DNA from: JBGSQR01 sp964509295
Lineage (GTDB): Bacteria > Desulfobacterota > Desulfuromonadia > Geobacterales > Pseudopelobacteraceae
Length of the DNA stretch: 64,000 nt
Reading direction: 5' to 3'
Assembly (NCBI GenBank): GCA_964509295.1
Contig: CAZDWS010000014.1
Location: 1-64,000 of the forward strand
Part shown: in pieces, positions 36,869 through 45,261 of the stretch
Numbering within the stretch: the first letter of the stretch is position 1
Layout: every line of letters starts with the position of its first letter
Position numbers and translations under genes: made by a program
The notes under the pieces: model-generated
The model's database searches: none
Seen by the model: only the letters and a program-made list of their open reading frames with translations
Told to the model about the DNA's origin: nothing

Positions 36869-36889
36869 CTTGATGTGTTGAATATTCTG
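36869..36889 (+). promoter_or_regulatory. CTTGATGT / GAATATTCTG site before the periplasmic protein gene
   Basis: CTTGATGTGTTGAATATTCT has the same order as CTTGATGTAGAATTATTCC at 30695-30713. The core GAATATTC is palindromic. It lies about 60-75 bases upstream of a sigma54-like promoter and is proposed as an enhancer site for the sigma54 activator at 29274. Confidence 0.5.
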
Positions 36890-36942
36890 TAGTAGATCTT
36901 CTTGCACTATTTGAATGTTGTGTAATAACAGTATGATGTAGG

Positions 36943-36959
36943 TTGGCATGGCATGTGCT
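36943..36959 (+). promoter_or_regulatory. Sigma54 promoter candidate
   Basis: TTGGCAT-GGCAT-GTGCT: GG at 36945-36946 and GC at 36957-36958 are separated by ten bases, the required -24/-12 spacing. It differs from the TGGCAC-N5-TTGC consensus by two bases. The ATG is 47 bases downstream. Confidence 0.65.
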
Positions 36960-37005
36960 AATTATATGGCATAAAGTAACTAAACATTTTAAGGAGCATT
37001 AAATC

Positions 37006-37479
37006 ATGAAAAAAATATCCGTACTGATAGCCGCAATCTTTGCCCTCGCTGCGCCAATTGCCTCTTATGCCGCCGATCATAGCGGCCATGGTTCACATGA
37101 CATGGGGCACGGCGGGAACCAGGGAGATGTCGCCCATCAAGAGGTCGTTGGCGGTGTGAAGGTGACCTTCAAAGTCATGAGCATGAACGAGCATATGAAG
37201 TCAATGGGCATGGAAATGCCTAAAGGGATGAAGGAGACCCACCACATTGCGGTTGATTTCAAGGATTCAAAAAGCGGTAAGGCGCTGACCGAGGGCGAGG
37301 TTAAGGTCAAGGTACAGAATCCTGATAAAACTGATCAGACCAAAGATTTAATGGCAATGCAGGGGCACTTCGGGGCAGATTTTGATTTGTCCAAGAAAGG
37401 CAAGTATGGTGTTATGAGCAAGTTCCAGTTGAAAGACGGAAAGGTTCGCAGTTCCAAATTCTGGTACACAGTGAAATAG
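37006..37479 (+). CDS. His/Met-rich periplasmic protein, YtkA-like fold
   Basis: 157 residues. A signal peptide ends at SYAADH (about residue 23). A His/Gly/Met-rich stretch follows (HSGHGSHDMGHGG), then NEHMKSMGMEMPKGMKETHH. The rest is a beta-sandwich pattern like the YtkA/FixH-type domain. The many Met and His residues suit Cu+ or Ag+ binding. AAGGAG precedes the start. It is 158 bases after the RND gene with its own promoter candidate, so it may be made separately from the pump, perhaps as a metal buffer. Function is inferred. Confidence 0.7.
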   Translation: MKKISVLIAAIFALAAPIASYAADHSGHGSHDMGHGGNQGDVAHQEVVGGVKVTFKVMSMNEHMKSMGMEMPKGMKETHHIAVDFKDSKSGKALTEGEVKVKVQNPDKTDQTKDLMAMQGHFGADFDLSKKGKYGVMSKFQLKDGKVRSSKFWYTVK

Positions 37480-37558
37480 CATGATTTGACAGTAACAGAT
37501 TCTTTGCTAGAGTTAATACGCAAGGCAACTTCAAAAAAGTCATGAGGAGGACTATTGT

Positions 37559-37840
37559 ATGCGAAATAAACTGATTATGTTATTTGTGGCAGTAGGTATG
37601 TTCAGTGCAGTGCCTGTATTTGCCGCTCATCATGAGATGATGAAGGATCAGAAGATGATGATGGAGCATGAAGGTGCAAGGCAGTGTGCCTTGCAGGCGG
37701 AGTCGATTCAGGAGAAGATCAAGCGTATCGATGGCGAGATCAAGCAGGGATCAAAGAAGTATACCGCAGAGGAACTTAAAAAATTGGAAGGTAAGCTGAA
37801 GGAAGCCAACGATACGTTGGATGTCCTCATCAAGCGTTAA
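37559..37840 (+). CDS. Small exported Met-rich helical protein
   Basis: 93 residues. A signal peptide ends near VFAAHH (about residue 22). A short HHEMMKDQKMMMEHEG segment carries His and Met, followed by a charged helix with a coiled-coil pattern. I do not recognise a family; the layout recalls small periplasmic metal-stress proteins. GAGGAGG precedes the ATG. It lies 79 bases downstream of the YtkA-like gene and ends at a strong hairpin, so it is probably in the same transcript. Confidence 0.65.
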   Translation: MRNKLIMLFVAVGMFSAVPVFAAHHEMMKDQKMMMEHEGARQCALQAESIQEKIKRIDGEIKQGSKKYTAEELKKLEGKLKEANDTLDVLIKR

Positions 37841-37852
37841 TCATAATTAAAC

Positions 37853-37876
37853 GAGGCGGGCTGAAAAGCCCGCCTC
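37853..37876. terminator. Hairpin between convergent genes
   Basis: GAGGCGGGCT (37853-37862) and AGCCCGCCTC (37867-37876) pair perfectly around GAAA. There is no long T-run on the plus side; on the minus side GTTTAATT follows. It probably terminates the genes on both sides. Confidence 0.75.
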
Positions 37877-37917
37877 AAATATTCCTGCCTGAAATCCTCG
37901 ATAAATCCAAATAACAA

Positions 37918-38367
37918 CTATGCCTTTTTCCAGTTCCACTTTTTAATCATGATTCTAGTGATAAACAGTGATGCAATGCCGGCAATAAGTGGTAAAAACA
38001 GGAATTGCCACTCCATTTTTCCAAGGATGGCGCCTAACGGATTGCTGATATTGGCTGCGCTGCTTAATACGTAAAGTATGATTATGGGAAAAAAAACGGT
38101 TGTCAGAGACAGAACCACAGCGGTTCCTGTAACTGATACATCGGTGATCATCACAGCTACGGCAACGGCCACAAACGCGGATATGATGTCAAAGTGGATC
38201 TGGCCGACAAAAAGCGGGAACGCTAGAGAGAAAAAAGTCATTACTGCATAGGCCGCTAGTCTCCTGCTCCAGTGCGTGCTGCTTTCCTTGCTTTTGAAAT
38301 GATCCAGGCTTGTGGGGATTGTCAGACAGACAAGAACTATCATCAGTGCTGCAAAAACGAGAACCAT
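37918..38367 (-). CDS. Hypothetical multi-pass membrane protein
   Basis: 149 residues with about four or five predicted membrane helices and a basic C-terminal tail (IMIKKWNWKKA). No family recognised. The start at 38367 is supported by GGGAGGG nine bases upstream; a TTG further up has no such site. It stands alone on the minus strand downstream of the GntR gene, with about 94 bases between. A role in the nearby metal or CoA-transferase systems cannot be shown. Confidence 0.6.
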   Translation of the reverse strand: MVLVFAALMIVLVCLTIPTSLDHFKSKESSTHWSRRLAAYAVMTFFSLAFPLFVGQIHFDIISAFVAVAVAVMITDVSVTGTAVVLSLTTVFFPIIILYVLSSAANISNPLGAILGKMEWQFLFLPLIAGIASLFITRIMIKKWNWKKA

Positions 38368-38460
38368 AAAGTGCCACCCTCCCAAATATCATTGCAAGTA
38401 AAACCATGTTATGAATAATCGATTGGCCGGATCATGTCAATTGATATCCACTCTATTTTT

Positions 38461-39135
38461 TTAACTTATGCCATAACTGGACAGCGACGAAATCAGGTCG
38501 GCAAAACGATCCCCCTGCACAATTACATGTTTTCGGATCAGGTCGGCTGCCAGATCTCCTTCTCCCGCAATCAGTGCATCCACGATTTCGGTGTGTTCCG
38601 AGTTTGATGTCTTCAAGCGGTCACGAACACGCAGTTGCAGTCTGCGGTAAGCGCAAAGGCGCTTATGCAGGGCGCTTGCTCTTTCTATCAAAAAGCCGTT
38701 ATGGCTGGCTGAATAAACGGCCAGGTGAAAGTGTTCGTTTTCGCGGTAGAAGGCGTCGGGGTCGCCTGAAGCCAATGCCTCTTCACAAGCCCGTTGGGCG
38801 ACCAGTATTCTTTCTTTGTCCTCTTCTGTCATACGTCGTGCAGCGAGTCTGGCGCACATCGCCTCCAGTTCCGCCATGACTTCAAACATTTCGCAAAGAC
38901 GTAGTGGCGTAATTTCTGTGACCACGGCACCAAGTCTCGGTCGCATGTCAATCAGGCCATAAAACGAAAGCTGGATTAAGGCCTCGCGAACAGGGGTCCT
39001 GGAAACCTTGAATTCCGTAGCCAGGTCGACTTCGTCCAGTTTTTTTCCGGGCAAATATACCCCTGTTGCTATTCTTTCCTCAATTGTTTCTCTTAACTGT
39101 TCAGATCTTCTGGAATGAATTGTCTTGTTTTTCAT
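38461..39135 (-). CDS. GntR-family transcriptional regulator, FCD (FadR) subgroup
   Basis: 224 residues. The winged helix-turn-helix is at about residues 12-80 with LATEFKVSRTPVREALIQL. An all-helical FCD ligand-binding domain follows, with metal or ligand residues in ENEHFHLAVYSASHN and SNSEHTEIVDAL. The start at 39135 (MKNKTIHS) has GGGGG upstream and removes 33 residues of non-family sequence. It is divergent from the CoA-transferase gene; a perfect palindrome in the gap is its likely operator. The effector is probably an organic acid or acyl-CoA, inferred from family and neighbour. Confidence 0.92.
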   Translation of the reverse strand: MKNKTIHSRRSEQLRETIEERIATGVYLPGKKLDEVDLATEFKVSRTPVREALIQLSFYGLIDMRPRLGAVVTEITPLRLCEMFEVMAELEAMCARLAARRMTEEDKERILVAQRACEEALASGDPDAFYRENEHFHLAVYSASHNGFLIERASALHKRLCAYRRLQLRVRDRLKTSNSEHTEIVDALIAGEGDLAADLIRKHVIVQGDRFADLISSLSSYGIS

Positions 39136-39196
39136 GCAAACCCCCAGAATAAAATTTTTGCGATATAATAATGTTTTAAAATTAATAAAATTTCTA

Positions 39197-39237
39197 TTGA
39201 CACGAAATACAAAGCAACTATATCTTGTATACAAGAT
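39197..39237 (+). promoter_or_regulatory. Promoter and GntR operator of the CoA-transferase gene
   Basis: TTGACA at 39197-39202 with a TATATC-like -10 at 39219-39224. A perfect 16-bp palindrome ATCTTGTATACAAGAT at 39222-39237 overlaps the -10 and start point. TTGTATACAA is the type of site used by FCD-class GntR repressors, and the divergent gene encodes one, so repression by steric block is likely. Confidence 0.75.
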
Positions 39238-39340
39238 GTGCTTGTAAAAAACAATGTATTAGTTGATGTGTGTTTTTTTGTTGGGTCGGATTTCAGTTTT
39301 TTTAAATGTGAGTAATCAATTTAGTGGAAAAGGGGATGAT

Positions 39341-40522
39341 ATGAAACCGCTAGAAGGACTTGTAGTACTGGATTTGACCAGGGTTCTGGCCGGGCCTTAC
39401 TGTTCGATGATGCTGGCAGATTTTGGTGCCAACATAATCAAGATTGAACCGCCTGAGGTTGGCGATGATTCACGCCATTTCGGGCCGTTTGTCGGCAAGG
39501 AAAGCGCCTATTTCATGAGCCTGAACAGGAACAAACGCTCGATTACCCTGAACTTCAAGAAAGAAGCGCATATCGAGCTGTTTCGTGAAATGGTCAAGCA
39601 GGCCGATGTGGTACTTGAAAATTATCGTCCGGGAACAATGGAAAAGTTCGGCCTGGGATACGATGAGTTGAAGCAGATTAACCCTAAAATAATTTATGCT
39701 GCCTGTTCCGGATTCGGACATAGTGGGCCATACATGGATAAACCTGCTTATGATATTGTTGTGCAGGCCATGGGCGGGATTATGAGCATCACCGGGGCGG
39801 AAGGTGGTGAGCCGACTCGTGTAGGCGCTTCCATCGGCGATATTATTGCCGGTATGTTTACAGCCTATGGCGTCATGCTTGGCCTGTTCCATCGCCAGAA
39901 TACGGGAGAAGGTCAGAAAGTTGATGTGGGTATGCTGGACTGCCAACTGGCTGTACTGGAAAATGCCATAGCCAGATATACAACATCAGGCGTTGCACCA
40001 GCACCATTGGGTAACCGTCACCCATCGATCACTCCGTTTGCCTCATTTACAGCAAAAGATGGCCATATAATTGTGGGTGCTGGCAATGAGCGACTCTGGG
40101 AAAAGCTCTGTACATTGATCGGTTGTCCTGAATTGATCAAGGATGAGCGTTTCAACAACAATGGCAATAGAACTAATAATGTCAAAGAGTTGATGGCTCT
40201 TCTGAATACCATCTTCATTAACAAGACTATTAACGAATGGCTGACCCTGCTGGAGGATGCGGGCCTGCCGTGCGCACCGATCAATACCATTGACAAGATC
40301 GTTAATGATCCGCATATCAAAGCCAGAGAAATGATGGTTGAGGTGGAACATCCGGTGGCAGGCAACTTGAAAATGGCTGGCGTGCCGGTTAAGATGTCAC
40401 TGACACCTGGCAAGGTTGAGTACCATGCACCTCTTTTGGGGCAGCATAATGCGGAAATACTGAAGGAAATGTTTGGCTGGGACCAGGAGCAGACGGAGAA
40501 GTTTTTCAGCGATACCAAGTAA
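39341..40522 (+). CDS. Class III CoA-transferase (CaiB/BaiF family)
   Basis: 393 residues. These enzymes move CoA between carboxylic acids through an aspartyl-CoA type intermediate. The N-terminal LDLTRVLAGPYCSMMLADFGANIIKIEPP is diagnostic. The catalytic Asp is expected at D167 in SIGDIIAG. The later GLFHRQNTGEGQKVDVGMLD block is also conserved. The start at 39341 has AAGGGGATGAT upstream; an earlier in-frame ATG adds 26 unrelated residues. The substrate pair is unknown; the adjacent GntR regulator suggests induction by an organic acid. Confidence 0.93.
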   Translation: MKPLEGLVVLDLTRVLAGPYCSMMLADFGANIIKIEPPEVGDDSRHFGPFVGKESAYFMSLNRNKRSITLNFKKEAHIELFREMVKQADVVLENYRPGTMEKFGLGYDELKQINPKIIYAACSGFGHSGPYMDKPAYDIVVQAMGGIMSITGAEGGEPTRVGASIGDIIAGMFTAYGVMLGLFHRQNTGEGQKVDVGMLDCQLAVLENAIARYTTSGVAPAPLGNRHPSITPFASFTAKDGHIIVGAGNERLWEKLCTLIGCPELIKDERFNNNGNRTNNVKELMALLNTIFINKTINEWLTLLEDAGLPCAPINTIDKIVNDPHIKAREMMVEVEHPVAGNLKMAGVPVKMSLTPGKVEYHAPLLGQHNAEILKEMFGWDQEQTEKFFSDTK

Positions 40523-40563
40523 AATGTGATGTGATTTAATTTAATGATGCGGTGCTAGCAAAG

Positions 40564-40592
40564 AGGGCAACTGGAAACGGTTGCCCTTTTTG
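40564..40592 (+). terminator. Terminator after the CoA-transferase gene
   Basis: AGGGCAAC (40564-40571) pairs with GTTGCCCT (40580-40587), then T's. Confidence 0.88.
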
Positions 40593-40733
40593 TATTTGTC
40601 GTTTGTTGAAATCTGGTGACTACTTTTGATTGTTGTTGCCTATAGTCATAATATGCATATATTAATTGACATTGATGATAGCGCTTTAGTATTGTTGCAA
40701 ATCTTCAATTAGATGATGTTTATGGAGGAATAA

Positions 40734-43700
40734 ATGTTTCGCAAACACTCAAGGATAATTGCAGCTATAGCTTTGGGCTTTTTTACCTGGACTTCCGGTG
40801 GCGTGTTCAGTATCGCCCATGCGGCTCAGACCGCCGTGAAAAAGGAAAAGGCCAGGGAGCAGCATAAAAAGAAATCCGAAGCCCCGGAAGAGCGGTTTGC
40901 GAAGATTGCCGAAGAGCTGGAAACAACCATTGACGACTCCAAGGCGGACATAAATACCAAGAAGAAGCGCATAAAGGCTTCAAAAACCGAGATCGACGCA
41001 CTTGATCCCGATATCCGCAAGCAGTTTGACGAGACCGAGAAGAAACTGAAAGATGCCGGACTTCCAGCAGAGATACTTGAACGTCATCATAAGTTTGTCA
41101 AGCACTACGACGACAACCTTGCCGAGCTGAAGGGGAATATCGAGCGGATTGAGAAAGCAAAAACCAAGGTTGAGGCTGAGGTTGAGTTTGAGAATATTCA
41201 TAAACATCTGAAGCGGGTAAAAGCCCCCTCACGCCACCAGAAGCTTGACCCGAACAACCTTCCGCACCGTCAGCCGAAAATGAAAAAACGCGAACCGCGA
41301 ATGAAGAAGGAAGAGTTTGAGCGGGATATCAAGAAGAACAAGCACGCCTGGAAAAAAGAAAAGCGGATTATGGTCGCCTCGACAGGTTCCTTGTTCGGGT
41401 TGCTTAATTCCAGCGTTGTCAATGCCATTAATCCCACCGCCGATGATCTGGCGGAGACCATAGAAGTTCAGCTTACCCCGGAGATAAAGGCCAAGGCTCT
41501 GGAACTGGGGAATAATCCGGTCAGGATTTATGAGTGGGTCAGGAACAACATAGAATTCGTGCCTACCTGGGGTTCCATTCAGGGTGCGCAGATGACAATG
41601 CTCACCAAGCAGGGAAATGCCTTTGATACCGCTTCACTACTGATTGCTCTTCTGCGGGCTGCCGGTATCCATGCACGTTATGCAACAGGGACCATTGAAG
41701 TTCCAATTGAAAAGGTTATGAATTGGGCAGGTGGTTTCACAGACCCAAAGGCCGCATTAGATTTTATAGCCAGCGGTGGAGTACCAGTTATTGGTGTGAA
41801 ATCGGGCGGGACTCTCATATCCGCACGAATGGAACATGTTTGGGTAAGGGCGTGGATAGATATGGTCCCATCCCTCGGTGCTATCCATAAACAGGGGGAT
41901 ACATGGGTTCCACTTGACTCCAGTTTTAAAAAGTACACCTATGCAGATGGTGTTGATTTCAAAACAGTAGTTCCTTTCGACGGTCAAAGTTTTAATGACC
42001 AACTCAAAGCAGCTTCAACTATCAATGAACAGGAAAGTTATGTCACAAATGTAAACTCGGCACTAGTTGGGACGGCATTATCAGATTACAATTCCAGACT
42101 TCAAAACTATGTAAGCCAGAATCTGCCAAATGCAACTGCCGCTGACGTACTGGGCAAAAAAGAGATACTCAAAAAAGAACAAGCAATACTTCCAGCCAGC
42201 CTGCCGTACAAAGTGGTTGTCGCCGGGACTGAAACCGCTGAAATATCATCAATCCTCAGGCATAAGATTGATATTCAGCTTGTTGACGCAAATTCCTTTG
42301 ACACTGCATTTACTTATTCCGCCAGCTTGCCGCAATTGACAGGGAAGCGGATTACCGTCAGCTACGAACCGGCAACCCCGGCAGACAAGGCGATCATAGA
42401 CAGTTACGCCGCACAGTATGCAACATCGATCCCCGCCTATTTAATCCAGTTAAAACCTGTCCTGAGAATCGACAATACAATAATCGCTACCGGCCCGACT
42501 GCCGGCATGGGAGCAGCACAGAACCTCTCCATTTCCATGACCTCGCCAAGAAATACTGAGATCGTTACGCACAAACTGGTGGCAGGCGACTATACCGCCA
42601 TAGGATTAAATCCCTCGAAAATCGGTCTTGAACTATTTCAGAACCGGGTTAACAAGAATGATTTTTCCGAACCGGTCGGCGAGATGCTGCACCAGACAGC
42701 ACTTTCGTACTGGGCGGAAGCCGACGCATTTAATGATGTTATTGCGAAAACGCTACGGGTGAGGAATCTGCGCCACACCTCCGAGCTTGCCGCCACTGCA
42801 AAGATATCAGTTTTCTCCGTATTTGGTATTCCCACTGCTGCTACCTACAAAAGTCGCAATCTTGATGTAAAGCTCGACAATCAATCCGTAATGGGCATGT
42901 CTGTAGACAAAACTAAAGAGTCTGCCTATATGCAGCAATCCGGCACCAATTCCTCGTTTCTGGAAGGTGCGATATTTGATCAGCTATTCGGCAAGAACAT
43001 TGGAGATAGCATTTCGGCAGTGTCGGCAATGAAGCTGGCCAATGATCAGGGGATACCTATTTACAGGGTTGATGCAAACAATGTTTCAACAGTGCTTCCC
43101 AAACTTCAGGTAGCAAATGAAATAAAGACTGAAGTTACAAATGCCGTAAATGCAGGGCTTGTCGTTCAGATACCAAAAAACAATATTACGCAACTAGGCT
43201 GGACTGGAGTTGGTTATATCATTTCCAACCCTGTTGATGGAACAGGGGCTTATCGAATTAGTGGTGGATTGAATGGGGGGGATAGTGGAACAGGAGTGAA
43301 TACCGTTATACCGACTCCACAAGTCCCTGTTACCGGCCCAATGGCATTTGTGATCAGTGGTATTGCATCAAGTGCTGGAATTGGCTTTGAAGTTAATGGT
43401 AGCGTAATAACCGGAATAGCGATTGCACCTGAACTGATTGCGACGGGAGCATATCTCGCATTTATGGGTGTAATCCTGCTGATTTGGGCCGCACTTAAAT
43501 CTATTGCTGATAAATTCAATCCGCCACCAAGATGGGAGCCTTACAGGCACTACACAAATGTTTATTCGATACCGCTTATACTTGGCACTAACATGCTAAG
43601 GGTTGGTGAATTAGAAGGTACTTATGGATATGGTTTATATCTTACAAGAATATCTATTAAACCAGATTCAACAATAAATTCATCAGGTCAAATCAGTTAT

Positions 43701-43910
43701 GGTCCAAATTGCTGGGAAATACTAGCAGCGCTTGAGTTGTCATCAATTGAAAAAACCGGCGCATATATTGATTTTTTGATTGATACAAGTAAACGAGCCG
43801 TTTTGCCAAAAAAACCGCCACAAGAATACTTGCTTATTGGGTGGCCAGGAGAAATGATCCCTCTTGGTGTGTATATTAAAGTAACTGGGTCATGGATGCC
43901 AACTCCATGA
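40734..43910 (+). CDS. Secreted transglutaminase-fold protein with HYD1-like ADP-ribosyltransferase toxin C-terminus
   Basis: 1058 residues. A signal peptide covers about residues 1-30. A Lys/Glu-rich coiled coil runs to about 215. A transglutaminase-like core spans about 243-400: GNAFDTASLLIALLRAAGIHARY keeps the fold signature but has Phe/Ala where the catalytic Cys belongs; EHVWVRAWI and VPLDSSFK keep the His and Asp. A hydrophobic segment lies near 865-925. The last ~130 residues begin with H939-Y940-T941, then YGYGLYLT (964-971), D1013/D1017, and a terminal GWPGEMIPLGVYI. This order of H-Y-T, G-x-G-x-Y-x-T and D recalls the Tox-ART-HYD1 family of polymorphic toxins. Codons turn AT-rich from about 43540, as expected for an exchangeable toxin tip. 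Toxin function is inferred. Confidence 0.65.
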   Translation: MFRKHSRIIAAIALGFFTWTSGGVFSIAHAAQTAVKKEKAREQHKKKSEAPEERFAKIAEELETTIDDSKADINTKKKRIKASKTEIDALDPDIRKQFDETEKKLKDAGLPAEILERHHKFVKHYDDNLAELKGNIERIEKAKTKVEAEVEFENIHKHLKRVKAPSRHQKLDPNNLPHRQPKMKKREPRMKKEEFERDIKKNKHAWKKEKRIMVASTGSLFGLLNSSVVNAINPTADDLAETIEVQLTPEIKAKALELGNNPVRIYEWVRNNIEFVPTWGSIQGAQMTMLTKQGNAFDTASLLIALLRAAGIHARYATGTIEVPIEKVMNWAGGFTDPKAALDFIASGGVPVIGVKSGGTLISARMEHVWVRAWIDMVPSLGAIHKQGDTWVPLDSSFKKYTYADGVDFKTVVPFDGQSFNDQLKAASTINEQESYVTNVNSALVGTALSDYNSRLQNYVSQNLPNATAADVLGKKEILKKEQAILPASLPYKVVVAGTETAEISSILRHKIDIQLVDANSFDTAFTYSASLPQLTGKRITVSYEPATPADKAIIDSYAAQYATSIPAYLIQLKPVLRIDNTIIATGPTAGMGAAQNLSISMTSPRNTEIVTHKLVAGDYTAIGLNPSKIGLELFQNRVNKNDFSEPVGEMLHQTALSYWAEADAFNDVIAKTLRVRNLRHTSELAATAKISVFSVFGIPTAATYKSRNLDVKLDNQSVMGMSVDKTKESAYMQQSGTNSSFLEGAIFDQLFGKNIGDSISAVSAMKLANDQGIPIYRVDANNVSTVLPKLQVANEIKTEVTNAVNAGLVVQIPKNNITQLGWTGVGYIISNPVDGTGAYRISGGLNGGDSGTGVNTVIPTPQVPVTGPMAFVISGIASSAGIGFEVNGSVITGIAIAPELIATGAYLAFMGVILLIWAALKSIADKFNPPPRWEPYRHYTNVYSIPLILGTNMLRVGELEGTYGYGLYLTRISIKPDSTINSSGQISYGPNCWEILAALELSSIEKTGAYIDFLIDTSKRAVLPKKPPQEYLLIGWPGEMIPLGVYIKVTGSWMPTP

Positions 43911-43935
43911 TGCTTTAAATATAGGAGAATACTCT

Positions 43936-45006
43936 ATGACCAAAGGAAAAGAAAAAATTGTTCTAACCGCTAAAGTGGACGTTTCAAAGGCCAGTTTGTA
44001 TCAATTTCATAACCGGCTTTTTGCTTTGTCTCCTCTTGTCAATAACCTGTTTGACATCTCAGACAAGCTTAATCCGATGCTTTTGAGTTCCTTTTGCTTA
44101 TCAGGAGATTCAAATGCCTCTTCAAATACCTTTTTGGGGCTAACGAACAATAAAGGATATTTTAGTATTGGTTATTGTGGCATTCAAGTTGTTGATTTTT
44201 TGAATGAAAACAATCCAGTTAATCTTGGAGTGATAAATGATATTTTAATTGGTGCGAAGTGGAAGTTTTTATCTGATAACTATCTAATAACAAACATAAA
44301 AACACCTGTAATTTATCAGATAGGATTACTATCGAGTTTTAGTATCGTTTACAAATTTAATCATGAGATCGTTGATTTTATACTAGTTAACAATCACTTG
44401 ATATGTGCGACACTAATTGACGGCATTAAAGTATATGATCTTTCAAAGCCATCAAGTCCTTGCCTTGTTTTCTCTTTAAACGTTAATGCCGTAAGTCTAT
44501 ATGCAAAGGATTCTAAATACGTTCTGGCAGAAGGTGCAGATAGTAATATCTATTTTCTTGATGTTAGTAATGTGGAGAATATTGCAATAACAACAAAAAT
44601 AAAAATCCCAGGTCCGATAACGGCAAATTCTCTTATTTGTAAAGAAGATATCCTGTTTATAAGGTTCATGCGCAAAACTGTGGGCGATACAACTATGGCG
44701 TTTAATTTGAGTAATATTCAATTTCCAAAGGTAATTTTTGATTTCAAAAGTCAGAACATGCCCTTGTATACAGCTAATGACAAATTACTCGTCTTTATTG
44801 GAATTAAGGATTGGGACGGTGTTAGTCCAATCTCAAGCTATACTACAAGTTTGTATAGAATATTTAGTATTGAATCAGATGAGATCAGACATATTGGTGA
44901 TATTGAATTAGAAGGCATTTGGTTCAGTAGCGTTACGTTGTCAGAAAATATTGTGTATATAGCGAGACCTAATGAAATACAAATTTATAGCGTAAATGAC
45001 AAGTAG
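43936..45006 (+). CDS. Cytoplasmic LVIVD-like beta-propeller; candidate immunity protein
   Basis: 356 residues, no signal peptide. Repeats of the form G-x-x-V-x-D-hydrophobic-x-x-x-x-x-P recur: IQVVDFLNENNPVNLG, IKVYDLSKPSSPCLVF, IYFLDVSNVENIA and AFNLSNIQFPKVIF, suggesting a propeller of LVIVD-like blades. The gene is strongly AT-rich compared with most of the window. It starts 25 bases after the toxin-like gene with AGGAGA upstream. Position, cytoplasmic location and composition fit an immunity partner, but no known immunity family is recognised. Confidence 0.55.
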   Translation: MTKGKEKIVLTAKVDVSKASLYQFHNRLFALSPLVNNLFDISDKLNPMLLSSFCLSGDSNASSNTFLGLTNNKGYFSIGYCGIQVVDFLNENNPVNLGVINDILIGAKWKFLSDNYLITNIKTPVIYQIGLLSSFSIVYKFNHEIVDFILVNNHLICATLIDGIKVYDLSKPSSPCLVFSLNVNAVSLYAKDSKYVLAEGADSNIYFLDVSNVENIAITTKIKIPGPITANSLICKEDILFIRFMRKTVGDTTMAFNLSNIQFPKVIFDFKSQNMPLYTANDKLLVFIGIKDWDGVSPISSYTTSLYRIFSIESDEIRHIGDIELEGIWFSSVTLSENIVYIARPNEIQIYSVNDK

Positions 45007-45018
45007 GTCATGAATGCC

Positions 45019-45261
45019 ATGAGTAATCAACATTACGACAGAATGAAAAAAGAAGTAATAACAAATATTTTGGGTACAACATTTGGGATACGTTCTCAAG
45101 GGAATTCACCAATATTATTCAGACAATTCTATTACGATAGGATAACAAACGATGAAGATAAGAACATGGTTTGCAGAATATTGCTTGAAATATTATCAAA
45201 AAGCTATGTCTTCCCACATCATAGACTGAGGTGTTTTACGTCGTATACACAAACGGAGTAA
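45019..45261 (+). CDS. Short AT-rich ORF truncated by IS remnant
   Basis: 80 codons starting MSNQHYDRMKKEVITNIL. It begins 12 bases after the propeller gene. The last ~12 codons run into the IS3 remnant, so the true C-terminus is probably lost. No family recognised. It may be a remnant of a second immunity gene or of another accessory gene. Ribosome binding site is weak. Confidence 0.35.
   Translation: MSNQHYDRMKKEVITNILGTTFGIRSQGNSPILFRQFYYDRITNDEDKNMVCRILLEILSKSYVFPHHRLRCFTSYTQTE

Noticed and set aside
36856..36869. GTGG-N6-CCAC inverted repeat after the RND gene
   Set aside because: Arms of only four bases; too short to support a terminator or operator.
40666..40692. TTGACA with TAGTAT as promoter of the toxin-like gene
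   Set aside because: Spacer is only 15 bases, so I do not list it as a promoter.
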